Origin: Dryas octopetala
Taxonomy: Eukaryota > Streptophyta > Magnoliopsida > Rosales > Rosaceae
Reading direction: 5' to 3'
DNA: 64,000 nt
Assembly (NCBI GenBank): GCA_963921425.1
Contig: OY992839.1
Span: forward strand, 15,231,409-15,295,408
Shown: one piece after another, positions 11,815 through 24,429 of the stretch
Numbering within the stretch: position 1 is the first letter of the stretch
How the letters are laid out: each line of letters begins with the position of its first letter
Position numbers and translations under genes: made by a program
Notes under the pieces: generated by a model
The model's input: the letters and a program-made list of their open reading frames with translations, nothing else
What the model was told of the DNA's origin: nothing
Database searches by the model: none

Positions 11815-12212
11815 GGAGTGCTCTAAAGCTAACTAGTTAGCAAGTTAATATGAAGCTAACTATGCTTTTGAGCCCACCACATCACTAATCTCACAATCCG
11901 AACCATCAATTATTTAGGCCTTATTTCAAAGATCATCATTGCAAAAAATCAACTAAATCGAAAATCATGTAGTCATCTAATTGAGATCAAATAAATAGAC
12001 GATCAGTATTTTCGATAAAAGCATAGAAATAGTTGTTATTATAATCAAATGGCTAAATGACTTCTGATTTTGGAGATTTTTTACCTGAATGATCTTTGAA
12101 GTATGGCCTACAAAATTAATGGTTTGGATTTTGAAATTGCATTGTGCAATGGGCCCAACAAGGTGATTAGCTTTATATTAACTTACTAACTAGTTAGTTT
12201 TAATGCATTTTT
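11815..12212. mobile_element. Palindromic MITE-like element, about 400 bp
   Basis: The left end (AAAGCTAACTAGTTAGCAAG) and the right end read inward (AAAACTAACTAGTTAGTAAG) form an inverted pair of about 45 bp. The interior shows weaker inverted similarity. A target duplication could not be fixed, so the superfamily is open and the ends are approximate. A lone right end of the same family lies at about 45668-45712. Confidence 0.6.
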
Positions 12213-14605
12213 GTATACATACACACCTTATAGTTATGGAGTGATTATATTGAGACTCATCTATATTGCTCATTAGACTTTCCTTCTAATTTGTTTTATT
12301 TTTCTTAAAACTTCCTATTTTACTCTTAAACAAGAAACTAAAAAAATTTAAAAATTACCCACCTTCCTATCCTCACTGCACTGCCAACGTGGACGCCTCT
12401 CATCTTTTCTCTCTTTCTTTATAGGCTCTCTCTCTCTCTTTATTTTAGATGCATGCAAAGAGAAGCTAGTGACCTTATGAACCTTCAAACCAAAGGTCCA
12501 CGACCTAACTTTTGAGAATCCAACGGTGGCATATTTTCTAAATTGTGGATTCTATTATATTATATCCAAGTAGCACCCTTAACTGACAAAAATTTGCTGA
12601 TAGGTCCCTAAATAAACCCACTAGGTGACAGATGTAGAGTCGTATTAATTAATTGCTTAATTTGTTTCATCCATAATCATCTTTAGCAACTTATCAATGT
12701 CCTAATAAGTTTGATAGCGAATAAAGCTAGCCATTGTGTCATTCATATCAATTTCATGACATTCCAAAAGTGAGATAAGCTTAACTAGAGAAAATGGGAG
12801 TACCCAATTAACCTTCTAAAGCAAGACTGAATTTCCTGGCCCATAGCCACCACCTCATTCAAATTCGTGATGTGTATATGATCCACCAAGACCTAAACAT
12901 AGGAATGTTTTTTTGTTTTTTTCATTTTTTGGGGCTTATCTTAAAATTTTTTTTTTTTTACAACCAAATATTAAGATTGTTTTGTAAAAAAAAAAAAAAA
13001 AATTCAACTTGCTCTGTTTAAAAGGAAAAAAAAAAAGAACAATGTTAATTTCTAATTTGGGTCTATATTTTGCATACTTGTGTCACACATGTTTTGAACT
13101 CGAATTTTGTTGTGCTTAATATGCCATAAAATTCAATTCAATCTATTTATTTTGATCATGCTCATAGCGGCCCAATTTTTTTCATGCCCATATTTTTTGT
13201 GCTGATGTTAAACTAATTCATTCTAAGTTATTGAATGAGAGAGTGATAAATCTTATATTCAAATCCTATTGTAAACAATAAAAAAAAAAACACAAAATCA
13301 CAGTCGCTTTTTATTTTTAAACAAAAACATTCAAAATAGCTTTCTCTTGTTCATGTTATTATTGAATGACAATTACATTAGTAGAGGACAAATCATCTGC
13401 ACCACAAGTGATTAAAAATTTTTGTAGTGGCGCACTCATATTCCAAGTTTGGCAAGTGATTTGTAGTTTCAGAAGTCAATCAAGATATTTACAATCTTTA
13501 TCTTCTCTTTCTCACCACTACCAAATATTTTTGCATTAAAAAATTTTGTCAACTCTAATTGTCATTTTATAACAACTTTAATCCTCATTGGGTAACGGGT
13601 ATACAGCTTCATATATATAGTCAACCATCCAAACATCCGTTTTAGGAAATTAGAGATGTAATTTGTGAGACAGCCACAAAAAAATGGGGTTTTTCTTTAT
13701 TTTATGTGAGGGAGAGAAATTGACTCTTTGTAAGAAGTAAATGGCCTTAGTCATTGTCCTACTAGGAATCATTATCACACTAATACGTGAGATACAAGCA
13801 ATGGGATTGACGAAAGAACATAAATCTATAGGTACCCTAACCACACAGCAACTCAAGTCTATTGATTCTCTATCACATTCGTGAGAGGCTGGCTAGTTGG
13901 CTGTGCTGGTTGGAAGACTTGTGTGTTTGGACTATAAGGTTGCTGCTGCTATAGCTATGACTTCATCAGGTTAGTTATTACTAGGATCAGTTAATGTGTA
14001 ATCAACATAGTCAGAGTAATGTTTAGTTATGCTTACTTGTATAAGTTGTGTGTGCTTAAGATGTATTAAGAACTTACACTCTTTGCCATTTTTTTATCAT
14101 TTTTCTGACAGATTTAACTTGGTCTCTTTAGGATATAGAATGACCTGTGAAGCTGCATGATATGTTTTAACTCTTAGAATTTTAAGAAGAGATTACAATA
14201 ACAAAATTAAAAAGACACAAATATTAAGTCTAAGATTAGAGGTGATGAGGTACCAGATTAAAAAATCCCCTTTTAATATTGTGAAGAGAAATGAGCATTA
14301 TAATTGACAAACCACTAATTTTATTACTCAAAATTACATATGCTTGCATTAGTTCGTTTCAGGACAGATACAATGTTGAGCACCCAACAGTAAGTGCTGA
14401 TTGCTCAGCGGATCATGCTGATCCCAACAGCAACTGCATTTACACCATTACAACCACACTAAAAAAAACTGCCTTTAAATCTTAAACCAATAAATTCCTA
14501 AAACATACTTCAACATACTATAAAAATTTATAATCAACTCTACAAATATTAAGATTCAAGTAAACCCACTATATATGTCCCACATGTATTACGTGTGATA
14601 ATCCT
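12213..14605. other. Intergenic stretch, nothing clear
   Basis: No gene, RNA gene or well-bounded transposon is recognised. It contains homopolymer A/T runs and a short CT-rich patch near 12400-12445. Confidence 0.5.
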
Positions 14606-15726
14606 AACAAGGATAATTATATTTCCACCCCTTGTCTTATTTCTCCACCCACTTTATTTTTACACCCATTAGTAAATTTGAGAAAAATATTAAAACACTT
14701 TTCACACCCTTCATTATTCCTATACATTAATACCCATTGATATACTAACTAAAACACTCACTCAATAAACACTTTTCCCACCCCCTTTAACTATTATTCC
14801 ACCAACCCATTTCATATAATTCATTGCAGTGAATAGTTCATTGATGAATCATCTCCAATATGTTCTAATCTTATAATTACAGTAGCAATTTGTTTTTTCA
14901 TATTCAAATAACCCGTAAACAAACAGAAGCAGTTTTTAATTACATGTTGAAAAAGACAAAAAAGACATAGCAATTAATCTAACCACCATTGAAACACTTA
15001 CAGAAGTTACATGAATAATACGAAGTTACATGAATGGTGGGCATAGCAATTATACATGGAAGTATTGCTATGATAACAACTTATGTTATTCATGTATAAG
15101 AATATTTAGCAGGAGTTGCAGATTATTAAACTTTTTTAAGTTGTCGATTATTACATAGCAATTACTCATTAATAATATAATTACATGGAGGCCGAGTTTA
15201 CTTATGCAAAACCTAAGTCTCAAACTATTCGATTTTATAAGTTTTGGTACATGTCCAAGCTCGCATATCTAGGCAACCACTAAATAAGATCACGTCTGAT
15301 CCATTCCTCACCCATTTTGGATTGAAAAATGAGGTCTTACTTAAAAAAGAAAAAAGCATCTCACAAAAAGAATTGTTTTGCTAATTACCTTTTCACTAGG
15401 TGAATTCTCTCAACATTAATTTGATTGTTCATCCCCAAAAATAGTATAATAAAATGAATAATGATATGAGAAAATAAGAAAAGGATTTATGAAGTTTAAG
15501 TCGTTGTGAGGAGGTGGGTGAGTAGGGAGGGATGGAGAAATAAGATTTATTTCCTTTTTTTTTTAGTCAAGTCCTTAGAAGTTATTTTACAAAAAGATAA
15601 ATTTGTCATTATCTTTTAGTCCGTAATTTTAAACCCCCTAACCACCCAAAAAATTTGTCTAAACCCCCAACCATCTAGCAACTCTCTCAAAACCCCATAT
15701 AATACATAATTCTTAATTTATCCTTC

Positions 15727-16400
15727 TGACACACTGAAGCGCTATGATATGCTGACGCGCTCTGACATGTTGGCGTGCTCTGACACTCTGACGCACTCTG
15801 ACGCACGTTGACATCACTGTAATTGAATTCACTATAACTGAATCTGAATTTAGTGTAACTGAATCTGAATTCAATGTAACTGTATTCACTAAAACTAAAT
15901 AAAAAAAATTACATTACATCGTTTCAAACTTTCAATGCAATAAAAAAAAAAACAAATTGTAACTAAAACCAAAACAAAACATTCACTAAAACTGAATTGA
16001 CGTCACAGTAATTAAATCTGAATTTAGTGTAACTGTATTCACTACAACCAGATAAAAATTAATTCATTTACATCGTTTCAATGCAAAAAAAAAAAAAAAA
16101 ATTATAACTAAAACCAAAACCAAACATTCACTAAAACTAAATTAACGTTACTGTAACTGAATTCAGTGTAATTGTATTCCCTAAAACTAAATAAAACATT
16201 AAATTACCTTGTTTCAATAAAAAAAAATGGTAACTAAAACCAAAATAATACATTCATTAAAACTGAATTCCTAAAACTGAAACCCTGAAATTGAAATTTA
16301 GTGAATTCATTGAAATTAAATTCAATTTCACTAAATGCACTGAAACTGAATTTAGTGAAATTGAATTCACTGAAACTCATATCCTAGGCTATGTCATTGT
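15727..16400. repeat. Short-period degenerate repeats
   Basis: From 15727 to 15812 a CTGACGCGCTCTGACA-like unit is repeated. From about 15820 to 16380 a unit close to AACTGAATTCACTAAAACTG recurs many times with drift. This looks like slippage-derived sequence in the transposon-like region; it has no coding frame. Confidence 0.6.
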
Positions 16401-17391
16401 CAAGATCTCTGATCTTAAACTCAAACCCTAAAAAATGTTGTCACCGTCCAGATCTCGAATCTCTGACCACCTCACGCGTGTCGAGTACATGACAGTCGCC
16501 GCTGCCTCTGGTGGCTGCCTAGATTTGTTTCCACCTGAAAATTTGATTCGATCATCATATGTATTTCAGGACCACAATTTCATTCAGAATTCATCTAAAA
16601 CTCACAGTTGAAACTGTTTCACGAACTGAGACTGTTTCACGAACTAAAACTGTTTAATCTTAATAAAATTCCCTAAAACAAACCAACTCCAAACTTTTAA
16701 TGATCAAAGACATTAACATAAATTACACATCTGAAAGTTAGGCATGCTAAATATGCATAAATTGAAATTGTGAAGCAAACCTTCACAAGATCTCCTAGTT
16801 CCTCCTTACATGCATTTCAGTTTGTCCTCTGCCAACCAGTTTTCCAAAAGGTTCTTCTTGTTCTGGTTCACAAAAAACAAAATTATTAAAGCATGAATCG
16901 AAGCCAAAAAAATGAACAAAATCAGGTCTTAATCGCCACCACTTGCGGCGGAGCCGCCGCAGTGGCTGTGAGGCTCAATTTGGGGTTTCTTGATTCATCA
17001 ACAATTGGACTAATCCAAACACATAGAATTGAAGAGCACAACGAGAAGAAGAAGATGGTTGCCGGAACATAGAGATCGCCGACAAGGATGTCGCTGGCTT
17101 TTCTCCTTTGAAACGACGAGCCTACAGGTAGTCCAAATCTTTTGATGGCACCAGTGGACTCGAGACGACGAGAGGAAGCCATCCATGGCAGTCCGGCACC
17201 TCGTCGTCGCCGGAATTGGCGGATCTCCGGTGAGGGAGCTCGGGTTTGCCTAGACTCGATCCGGTGTGGATGCTAGCTTTCATGGCGAGTGGATTACAGG
17301 GGGAGGAAGAAGGAGGAGAGACGAGAAGATCAGGACCGGTATCGCCGGCAATCGTCGCCGGACGACGGAGAACGCACCGGCGATAGCCACG

Positions 17392-17395
<4 letters not shown>

Positions 17396-17439
<44 letters not shown>

Positions 17440-17462
17440 ATACAGAAGAGAGAGAGAGAGAG
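17396..17462. repeat. (GA)n microsatellite
   Basis: A pure GA run at about 17396-17437 is followed by a second shorter run to 17462. Minus-strand frames rich in Ser-Leu across it are composition artefacts. Confidence 0.9.
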
Positions 17463-17879
17463 TCTGAGTGAGTAATATGATTTGTGTTATAATCAATGTG
17501 AGAGATTAAAAAAGGGTAAAACTGGAACATTAAAAAAATATGGGTCAAACTATTAGTTGACTAGGGGTTTTAGGAGAGATTAAATGTCCACTAGAGGGTT
17601 GGAAAATAGTTTTATTAAGAGTGGAGGTTTATAAATAACCAAGTTCAAATTTGAGGGTTTTAAATAGTTTACATTTATCTTTTTTATTAAAATATGGGTG
17701 GGAAAATAAGACAGATGAGTGTGAATATAACCACTCATCTTTGAATTATGCTAATTTATTTAAGAGAAATATAACATTATGGATTTGGAGAATGTGACAT
17801 AAAAGACAAGTTTGCCTTAATTGATATAAAAAAATATATATAAAGTACATCATATATGCAACCCAAGATTGGCTCTAGG

Positions 17880-18118
17880 GCATATATCTAACACTTTCCT
17901 CTTCACTCTTCAGTTTACAGACACATGACTCAAAAATCCGGCTTCTTCTGCTACTCAAGTGAGACAATAAGTAAGTTCTCTGAAAGACTCAATCAATCTC
18001 TCTCTCTCTTCTCCTCGCTTAGCTTTGATTTCTTCTGCTCTTTACAATTTTTTTTTTCAAACTCTTGAATTTGTTATGTTATTACCCCAATCAGCAGTCA
18101 CCCCCCAAATCTAAGAAG
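17880..18118 (+). other. Leader-like sequence ending in a strong splice donor
   Basis: This stretch has the look of a plant 5' leader: CT-rich tracts (TCTCTCTCTCTTCTCCTCG), no long frame, and a textbook donor AAGAAG|GTAAGTATG at 18118/18119. A second donor-like GTAAGTTCTC lies at 17971. No coding exon follows before the transposons that start near 18.9 kb. It may be the first exon of a non-coding RNA or a far upstream leader exon of GIGANTEA, or it may be coincidence. Confidence 0.25.
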
Positions 18119-18865
18119 GTAAGTATGTCTCTTCTGATTGATTTTCTAAGTTTTATGTTTAATTTAGAGTCTATAGTGAGCCTAATTGAAAAGATGAAAC
18201 ATGGCTATATCATTTAGAAGACAAGTTTAATTAGTATAGCGATGCTTATATATTATTGACATTCAACCTGACAAAAGAAAAACTCTAATAGACATGCTTA
18301 TGATAAATCTACAAAAAAAAAAAAAAAGCTTTTTTAAACCTACCAAAAAAATATTGCTTAACTTCCTAATTCCACATCATTACTCAATAATAGACATGCT
18401 TATGCAAAAGATCCCAAAAGAATTTCAATTCTCTATTTTTTTTTTGTTTCAATTCTAATAATGTAATATAAATTTAAGGATTGTAAATACATAGATTTAA
18501 CAAATCCATTTTATCTTTTGTTCTATACTCTTGAATAATAAATACATGACTAAGATTAAAATTTAAGTAGAAACAAAGAAAGAACAAGTAGGTGATCTAG
18601 ATCCTACGTGGAACCATGCAATGTAAGCTTTAAATCCCCATGGATCAAACTCATTCCTCAAATCGACTCATGCAATGTAACCTATCAAAATGGACTTGTT
18701 AGGTGATGCTGCACCCATATAAACCTCTGACGAACTCATTCCTATATGATGTGGGATTCTTGTCCTTGACATGTGGCATGATGAAGCGTAGCTAATTATT
18801 GAACATTAATTCATTATGTCCTGGCATGATTTGTGATGAGAATCTTCATGTAATAGCCCTTTTTA

Positions 18866-19503
18866 ATGAGCCTCCTACCTTTTTTAACCTTGGTGCCAAA
18901 ATTATTACTTGTTTTAGCTATTTGACCAATTTTTGGACCAAAATACCCCTTAGGTCAATATATTTAATTGCTTGAATTGACCAAAAATATCAACTTTAAC
19001 AAAAATATGTTAAAAATAGGTTGATAAGAAGTAAGGGTTGCAACACTTTCTTGTGATGCAACATTGCAAATTTAAACCGAATTCTATTTAATTGACTGTG
19101 GTATCGACCATAATATTTGCAAAGTGTAAGCCAAGCAAAATTGTCCAAAAGATCGACTTGGATTATGATTTCGACTTTAACATGATGAAAAAATGTACAA
19201 ACCCATATCTTCATGAAGCACAAGCACCCTGTTGTACCACTTCTTCATAATATGCAATGGCCAAAAGTGTTTTCAAATGATTGATCTCGCCCAACAATGC
19301 CATAGTTGCAGATCGAGTAAGATCCACATTTGGATTTGGGGCTTTAGGGTTATGGGGAAGGGTGGGAGAATGAGATGTGACAGACAAATAGGAATGTTGT
19401 TGTGATAAATTTGGGTATATATATTAGGGGCATTTTAGACCTTTTACATGCTAAATGGCTAGGAAAGTAATAAGTTAAGGTCAAAAACCTAGAAGGCTAC
19501 TTA
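18866..19503. mobile_element. Degenerate inverted-end element, about 640 bp
   Basis: The left side (AATTATTACTTGTTTTAGC near 18898) and the right side read inward (AACTTATTACTTTCCTAGCC) align over about 60 bp, each preceded by GAGCCTCCTACC-like or GTAGCCTTCTAGG-like sequence. No clear target duplication was found. It is probably an old MULE or MITE. Confidence 0.45.
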
Positions 19504-19963
19504 AAAAAGACTATTATGTGAAGATTCCCATAAAATTTTGTGATATTAAAATATAAAAAATTATATACTATGCTTAAAAGGTAAGAGAGCTTCTTCAAGA
19601 TTTTGTTTTAAGGAATAGTGTTTGTGCAAAAGGCAATGCTATAGAGGCTTATTGACATAAATTTGCAATTATTGACATTGAAATCCTAAAAAAGGTCCAA
19701 TGATAAATGTCAATAGCTCAATCTTTTTCATATTTTGGTATATCCTCTTAAAAATTTAAATTTATGAATTTAATTATTTTAAAAATTATATAATTGCAAA
19801 TATGTTAATTTTTAAAATGATCGAAATTAATATTGAATATATTTAAATATTAATAATTTGTTACATCTACTAATTTGTTAAATTACTTATTTGAATGCTC
19901 CAACCACATCTTGACAATACCGCACTATGTCATCCCCATTGTGCAAGGTTCAGCAATGGAAGG

Positions 19964-21803
19964 TAGGGTTGGGTAAAAATACCGAAATATCGAAAAATAC
20001 CGAAACCGAACCGATTTTATACCGAAAAATACCGATACCGAAAATACCGATGAATTTGGTAACGGTATTGGTTTACAAAACCCGATACCGACGGTATACC
20101 GATACCAACCGTATATTGAAAAAATATAGTTAAAATAATTCATTTTTATACATTTCTATACTATACTGGTATACCCTAAATATAAAATACTTAGTATTAC
20201 ATTTCTATATAATTTATAATTTTATAAAATACATTTCTAATTTTCTATAATTTATATCAATATGATATAATATTAGTAATTTAGTATATCGTATAATATG
20301 ATATAATATAGTAAAATATGGTATAATATGATATAATATATTAATATCAATATGAACTATGGAGTTATGAACTATTTATGATTTATGTAATTACCTCAAT
20401 CATAAATGTATAATATGATATAATATATTATTATTAGTATATGGTATTAGCCATTTAGCCTAACGTTCCTATTAGGTATATGACCTATACGGCTATATCA
20501 TATATCCTAAGGTTTAGTCCTAAACCCTAATATTATACTAAATTATAAACCCTATATAGTATATTTATATGATATCTCATACTAAATTACTAATTTCTAT
20601 ACCCTAATAGTCTAATATTATAAATTTATAATTCATAGATTCATAGTTGGTAACTTAGAGTTTGGTATAGTATATAGTATAATAACATAATATGGTATAA
20701 TATGGTATAGTATAGTATAATATGATAATATTAGTGATTTAGTATATTGTATAATATGATATAATATAGTAAAATATGGTATAATATGGTATAATATATT
20801 AATATCAATATGGACTATGGAGTTATGGACTATTTATGATTTATGTAATTACTTCAATCATAAATGTATAATATGGTATAATATATTATTATTAGTAGTA
20901 TATGGTATTAGCTATTTAGCCTAACGGCCCTATTAGGTATATGACCTATACCATATACCTTAAGGTTTAAAAGATGATATAAATTAAAAAACATGTAAAC
21001 TATTAAGTTATTGACTATATACTATAAATTATAAAAAACATATGTAATAAAAATATAAAACTCCAAAGTCCAAAGTCCAAACCCCAATTAAAATTTGAAA
21101 TCCCAAAATACCCTAAACCCCAAAATCCAAACCCTAAACGAAACCCCAAAATACCTTATTTATTCATATACAAAATAAAACTTTATTTTTATTATTTTTT
21201 CTTTTCCTTTCCCCCTAACCCACGTGCCCCCCCCTCTTCTTTCTTTCTTTTCTTTTTCTTCTTCTCTCTCCTCCCACTTGTGTCTCTTTTCTTCTCTTCT
21301 TCTCTTCTCTTCTCTTCTTTTCCCCTTCTTTTTCTTTCTGTGTGCGACCACCCAACCACCAAGTCCACCACAATGAATGCATCATCTCCAACCATCACCA
21401 CCACCGGTCCACACAAACCCCTACTCACTTCTTCTGAAGATCTCCCATGGCTTCCTGAGCTTCGCTCGAGCTCGATCGTCCTCGTCCTCGTCTCTGTTTT
21501 TCACACCTTCTTGCTTTTCAATGGCGGTGGAGCTCATGAGCTTTCCAAAGATGGACGACCAGAAGACCATACAGGAAGCCGCGTCACAAGGCTTGAAGAG
21601 CATGGAGCACTTGATCCGCTTCCTCTCGCACCAGAACCACCACCAGCAAACAACCAACCAATCAACAACAACAGCTCGGACCGCGGCTCTCCGACCGATA
21701 CCGTCATTCTCCGACCGATGCCGAAGTGATCGGTTACCGACCCATATCGGTCGGAATTCGGTTTGGGTGTTTCGGTACGGTTACCGTACCGAACCCACCC
21801 TTA
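19964..21803. mobile_element. Non-autonomous hAT element, 1840 bp, carrying a WRKY gene piece
   Basis: The element is flanked by a perfect 8-bp target duplication, ATGGAAGG, at 19956-19963 and 21804-21811. The left end starts TAGGGTTGGGTA and the right end read inward starts TAAGGGTGGGTT, an imperfect inverted pair followed by runs of CCGAAATACCGA-like units at both sides. The 8-bp duplication and these ends fit the hAT superfamily. The interior has two direct copies of an AT-rich segment (about 20273-20490 and 20731-20950, offset 458 bp) and then host-gene-like sequence near the right end. No transposase is present. Confidence 0.9.
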
Positions 21804-21814
21804 ATGGAAGGTAA
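21377..21814 (+). pseudogene. Captured WRKY group IId N-terminal fragment
   Basis: The 145-codon frame contains [20 protein letters not shown] from the ATG at 21521, continuing [19 protein letters not shown]. This is the conserved N-terminus of group IId WRKY factors (the WRKY7/11/15/17 type), including the MAVELM start and the QEAAS-GLKS helix. The preceding bases back to about 21380 look like that gene's 5'UTR. The match ends near 21655. No Ca-calmodulin-binding region, plant zinc cluster or WRKY domain follows. The frame then runs through the transposon's right inverted end and stops at 21812-21814, just past the target duplication. It is a gene piece carried by the hAT element and is unlikely to encode a working factor. 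Confidence 0.8.
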
Positions 21815-22125
21815 GGATTAGTTATTTTATTTGAAATGAGCTGTTGGATGAAAGCCAGTTGTACGACATTAACATACTTGCCAGGAAATACCAACAAATG
21901 GCCCTCTCATCTTGTGCCACATGTTGCTTTTCTCTGTGGAACCCAATTTGTCTTGGTCCAAGAGCTTATAGATCAATAAACATGTCAAGAAAGGATCCGG
22001 ATCCTCTACCAAACTTTTTAGTTACCAGAATTTTCATCTCAGCCATTGAAAAAAATTGTATGGTTAAAATTACACCATCTTTTTAATTACAAACTTGTTT
22101 CTTTTTAATCATGAAAAAATCATTT

Positions 22126-23531
22126 GAGCAAATTAAAATTTAGTACCTCAACTTTACATATTATTTCAAGTTAGTTCCCTAATTTTGAAAACTTGCAACA
22201 AAGTACCTTAACTTTTATTTTGTGTCAAAATAGTACTTCCGTTAGTTTTTCTGTTAATAAGGACGTTATCTGTTGATGTGACAATGATATTTTTGTCATT
22301 TCACTACATGTAAAATTAATATTTTAAAACTTTTTTGAATAAAAAAAACTCTATCTTCTTCCTCCCTTTTTCCCCCCAACTGAGCACCCTTCACCCCAAA
22401 CCGCCATCTCTATCTTCTTCCCAACCCAGCACCAGCCCTTCCTTTCCCCGCCCCCACCTTGTCCCCTTCACCCTTACCCTCACCTAAGCCTAACCCACCC
22501 CCAAGATCAATTACCCCAACAGTATTTGAATATTTCTTCCCAAAATTTCCTAGTAGATAATTTATTATGACTTGAAAACAAGAAGCAAATTAAGACAAAA
22601 TGCTTTCGGAATAACAATTGCAACACTAAAATTTTCTACCAACCACAAATACCATAGCATACCCACTAGAAGGAACCCTCTTAAGTTCCATCAATAATCG
22701 TAACGGCATCGGGGCTGGAGTTTAGGGTGCTTTTTTCTTTGAGTAGATCCTTAACCGTTTGCAGACTGCGGTCGGAGGCATCGCCCTCCAACGCCCTTAA
22801 GCTAGCAGTTGCCCAACGCTGACGGGAGTGAAGGCACGCATCTCTTTGGGGACGACTCTTTCGGCCGAGTCAAGGAGGCCTGTGAGGGTCCTTGGCGTGG
22901 GCACTCAATCCAGACTTGGTCGGAATGAAAAGCTCGAGATCTTTTTCGATGGGAAGGAAGTCCAGGTTTTGGTCGAAGCAAAAGACGTGGACTCGGCTGC
23001 CGGAGCCACCAGCGTCAAAGATCACAGCATAAGAGGTTTTGGGAGGTAGTTTGCGGTGGTGGTTGAGATTGCTGGTGGTCATCAAGATGGGCTCGGGCAT
23101 GACGTAGAGGACCATTGTTAGCAGTAGTAGAGGGACGAAAATGACGAGCACGACGCTCCTGTACTTGTACATTTTGTCGGAGAGGGAGTCGAGGAGGCCA
23201 CGCGTGAGGGGGTTGGGTCACTGAGGGGGGTGGGTTGGGCTTGGGTGAGGGTGAGGAGGGGTAGGGGGAGGGGTAGGGGCAAGGATGGGTGTGGGAAGGA
23301 ATGAAGGGAAGGGAGAAAGAAGATAAAGTTTTCTTATTTTTTTTACGTGTGGTGAAAAGACAAAAATACCTTTACCATGTCAGCAGATAACGCCCTTATT
23401 GATAGAACAACTAACAGAGGTACTATTTTGACACAAAATGAAAGTTGAAGTACTCTTTTTGCAAGTTTTCAAAATTGGGGTACTAATTTGAAATAACATG
23501 TAAAGTTGAAGTACTAAATTATAATTTACTC
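22126..23531. mobile_element. Gene-capturing MULE (Pack-MULE-like), 1406 bp
   Basis: The left end begins GAGCAAATTAAAATTTAGTA and the right end read inward begins GAGTAAATTATAATTTAGTA. The inverted ends stay similar for about 300-380 bp, including a C-rich zone (22345-22510) matched by a G-rich zone (23215-23300). The flanks AAATCATTT (22117-22125) and AAAAAATTT (23532-23540) match at 7 of 9 positions, a plausible decayed 9-bp duplication. The ends are of the same family as 9578-10717. Between them lies an apyrase gene fragment in place of a transposase, as in Pack-MULEs. Confidence 0.85.
22625..23212 (-). pseudogene. Captured apyrase (GDA1/CD39) N-terminal fragment, broken
   Basis: On the minus strand the sequence reads [20 protein letters not shown] (a cytosolic tail and start of a membrane helix), then [20 protein letters not shown], which contains apyrase conserved region 1 (usual form DAGSSGSRVHV). 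[17 protein letters not shown] follows. A deletion then shifts the frame. Later text such as [20 protein letters not shown] and AVTIIDGT recovers the family pattern in other frames, with a TAA where the family has a Gln codon (IDGT-Q-EGS). Only about the first third of an APY1/APY2-like protein is present. The Ser to Gly change in region 1, several frame breaks and stop codons make it a non-functional copy inside the MULE. Confidence 0.85.
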
Positions 23532-23540
23532 AAAAAATTT

Positions 23541-24429
23541 CTTTAACATAAAATGCCAGAACTTAAAACATCCATCCCAGCTCCTCCTCCCGATACAGTC
23601 CCTTCTCCTATCTTTCTAGCCGTCTCAGTATAATCTTTGCAACATTATTATTGAAGGTGACTCAAAGGTCCTTATTGATCTTTTCACTAAAAAAAGTAAG
23701 ATTATTTGACGATTTGTCCCACTGTGATTCAGTATGTTGCCTCATTCAATTTTTCTTTTAAGTTCATATTCATCATGCTTTCCACGACACAAATATGGTA
23801 ATCGATGCACTTGCAACGTTGATATACTATGCCCCTCAATTCTATCTTCACCAAATTTCGCTTACCCATTAGTAATTCAAATTCAAAATCAAATTAGGTT
23901 AAACTCAAAATTAGGTTCAATCCATGTGCATTGCAAATTTATTTGGCTTGCTTTACAACCAATTAATCAGACGGCCCAAAAGAGTAAGGACAACATGCGC
24001 TGATGCACCTTAGCGTGACGCTGTACAAACCCTCACAAAAATATCTTGGAGCCCTTAACTTCCAAAACCAATTTTTTATTCTTCACCTTCTTCTTCCTTT
24101 TTTGTAATATAAAAACGGCAATAATTCTCAGTTGGAGCCAATATACTATAATATATATTTCACGCTGTTGGGGACATTAAAGTGAGTTGCCAAACTAAGT
24201 GCGTGTCACAGTTTCCTCTTTACTTGGGTTCTCTTTCCTCGTCATTGATGAAGCTTGACATATTTAACTCCTTGCAAGGGCATATATACTGTATACATAT
24301 ATGTATATGTATGTATGTTATATGCATGTCATGGTGTGTATGATGAGCATGGCATGCATGTGGCATGACGTGACATTCGGCCTCTTGGGTGAGAGAAAAT
24401 ATCATTGCCACGTATACAGCAATCTTTGA
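23541..24429 (+). promoter_or_regulatory. Proximal promoter region of GIGANTEA
   Basis: This is the non-transposon sequence between the MULE and the GIGANTEA leader. An exact evening element AAAATATCT lies at 24038-24046, about 390 bp before the likely transcript start. A TGACGTGACAT motif at about 24367-24377 and a related AAAATATCA at 24397-24405 are close to the leader. AT-rich repeats near 24280-24325 (CATATATGTATATGTATG) may serve as TATA-like sequence. Clock control of GIGANTEA is established in Arabidopsis; binding here is inferred. Confidence 0.5.

Larger units (their letters stand above)
14611..17740. mobile_element. Composite transposon-like region, about 3.1 kb
   Basis: The left side (ATATTTCCACCCCTTGTCTT at about 14619) resembles the right side read inward (TTATATTCACACTCATCTGT ending near 17742), which suggests a degenerate inverted-end element. 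Inside it a second pair can be seen: AAAAAGATAAATTTG near 15592 and, read inward, AAAAAAGATAAATGTAAA near 17680, each followed by sequence about CCC-rich or GGG-rich lines. The interior includes short-period repeats at 15727-16400 and a GC-rich block at 16920-17400 that ends in a (GA)n tract. No transposase and no recognisable host gene was found. Boundaries are approximate and the two-layer reading is an inference. Confidence 0.4.

Noticed and set aside
17122..17496. Minus ORFs with Ser-Leu repeats and a MASSRRLES start
   Set aside because: They span the (GA)n tract and GC-rich part of a transposon-like region, with no recognisable domain.
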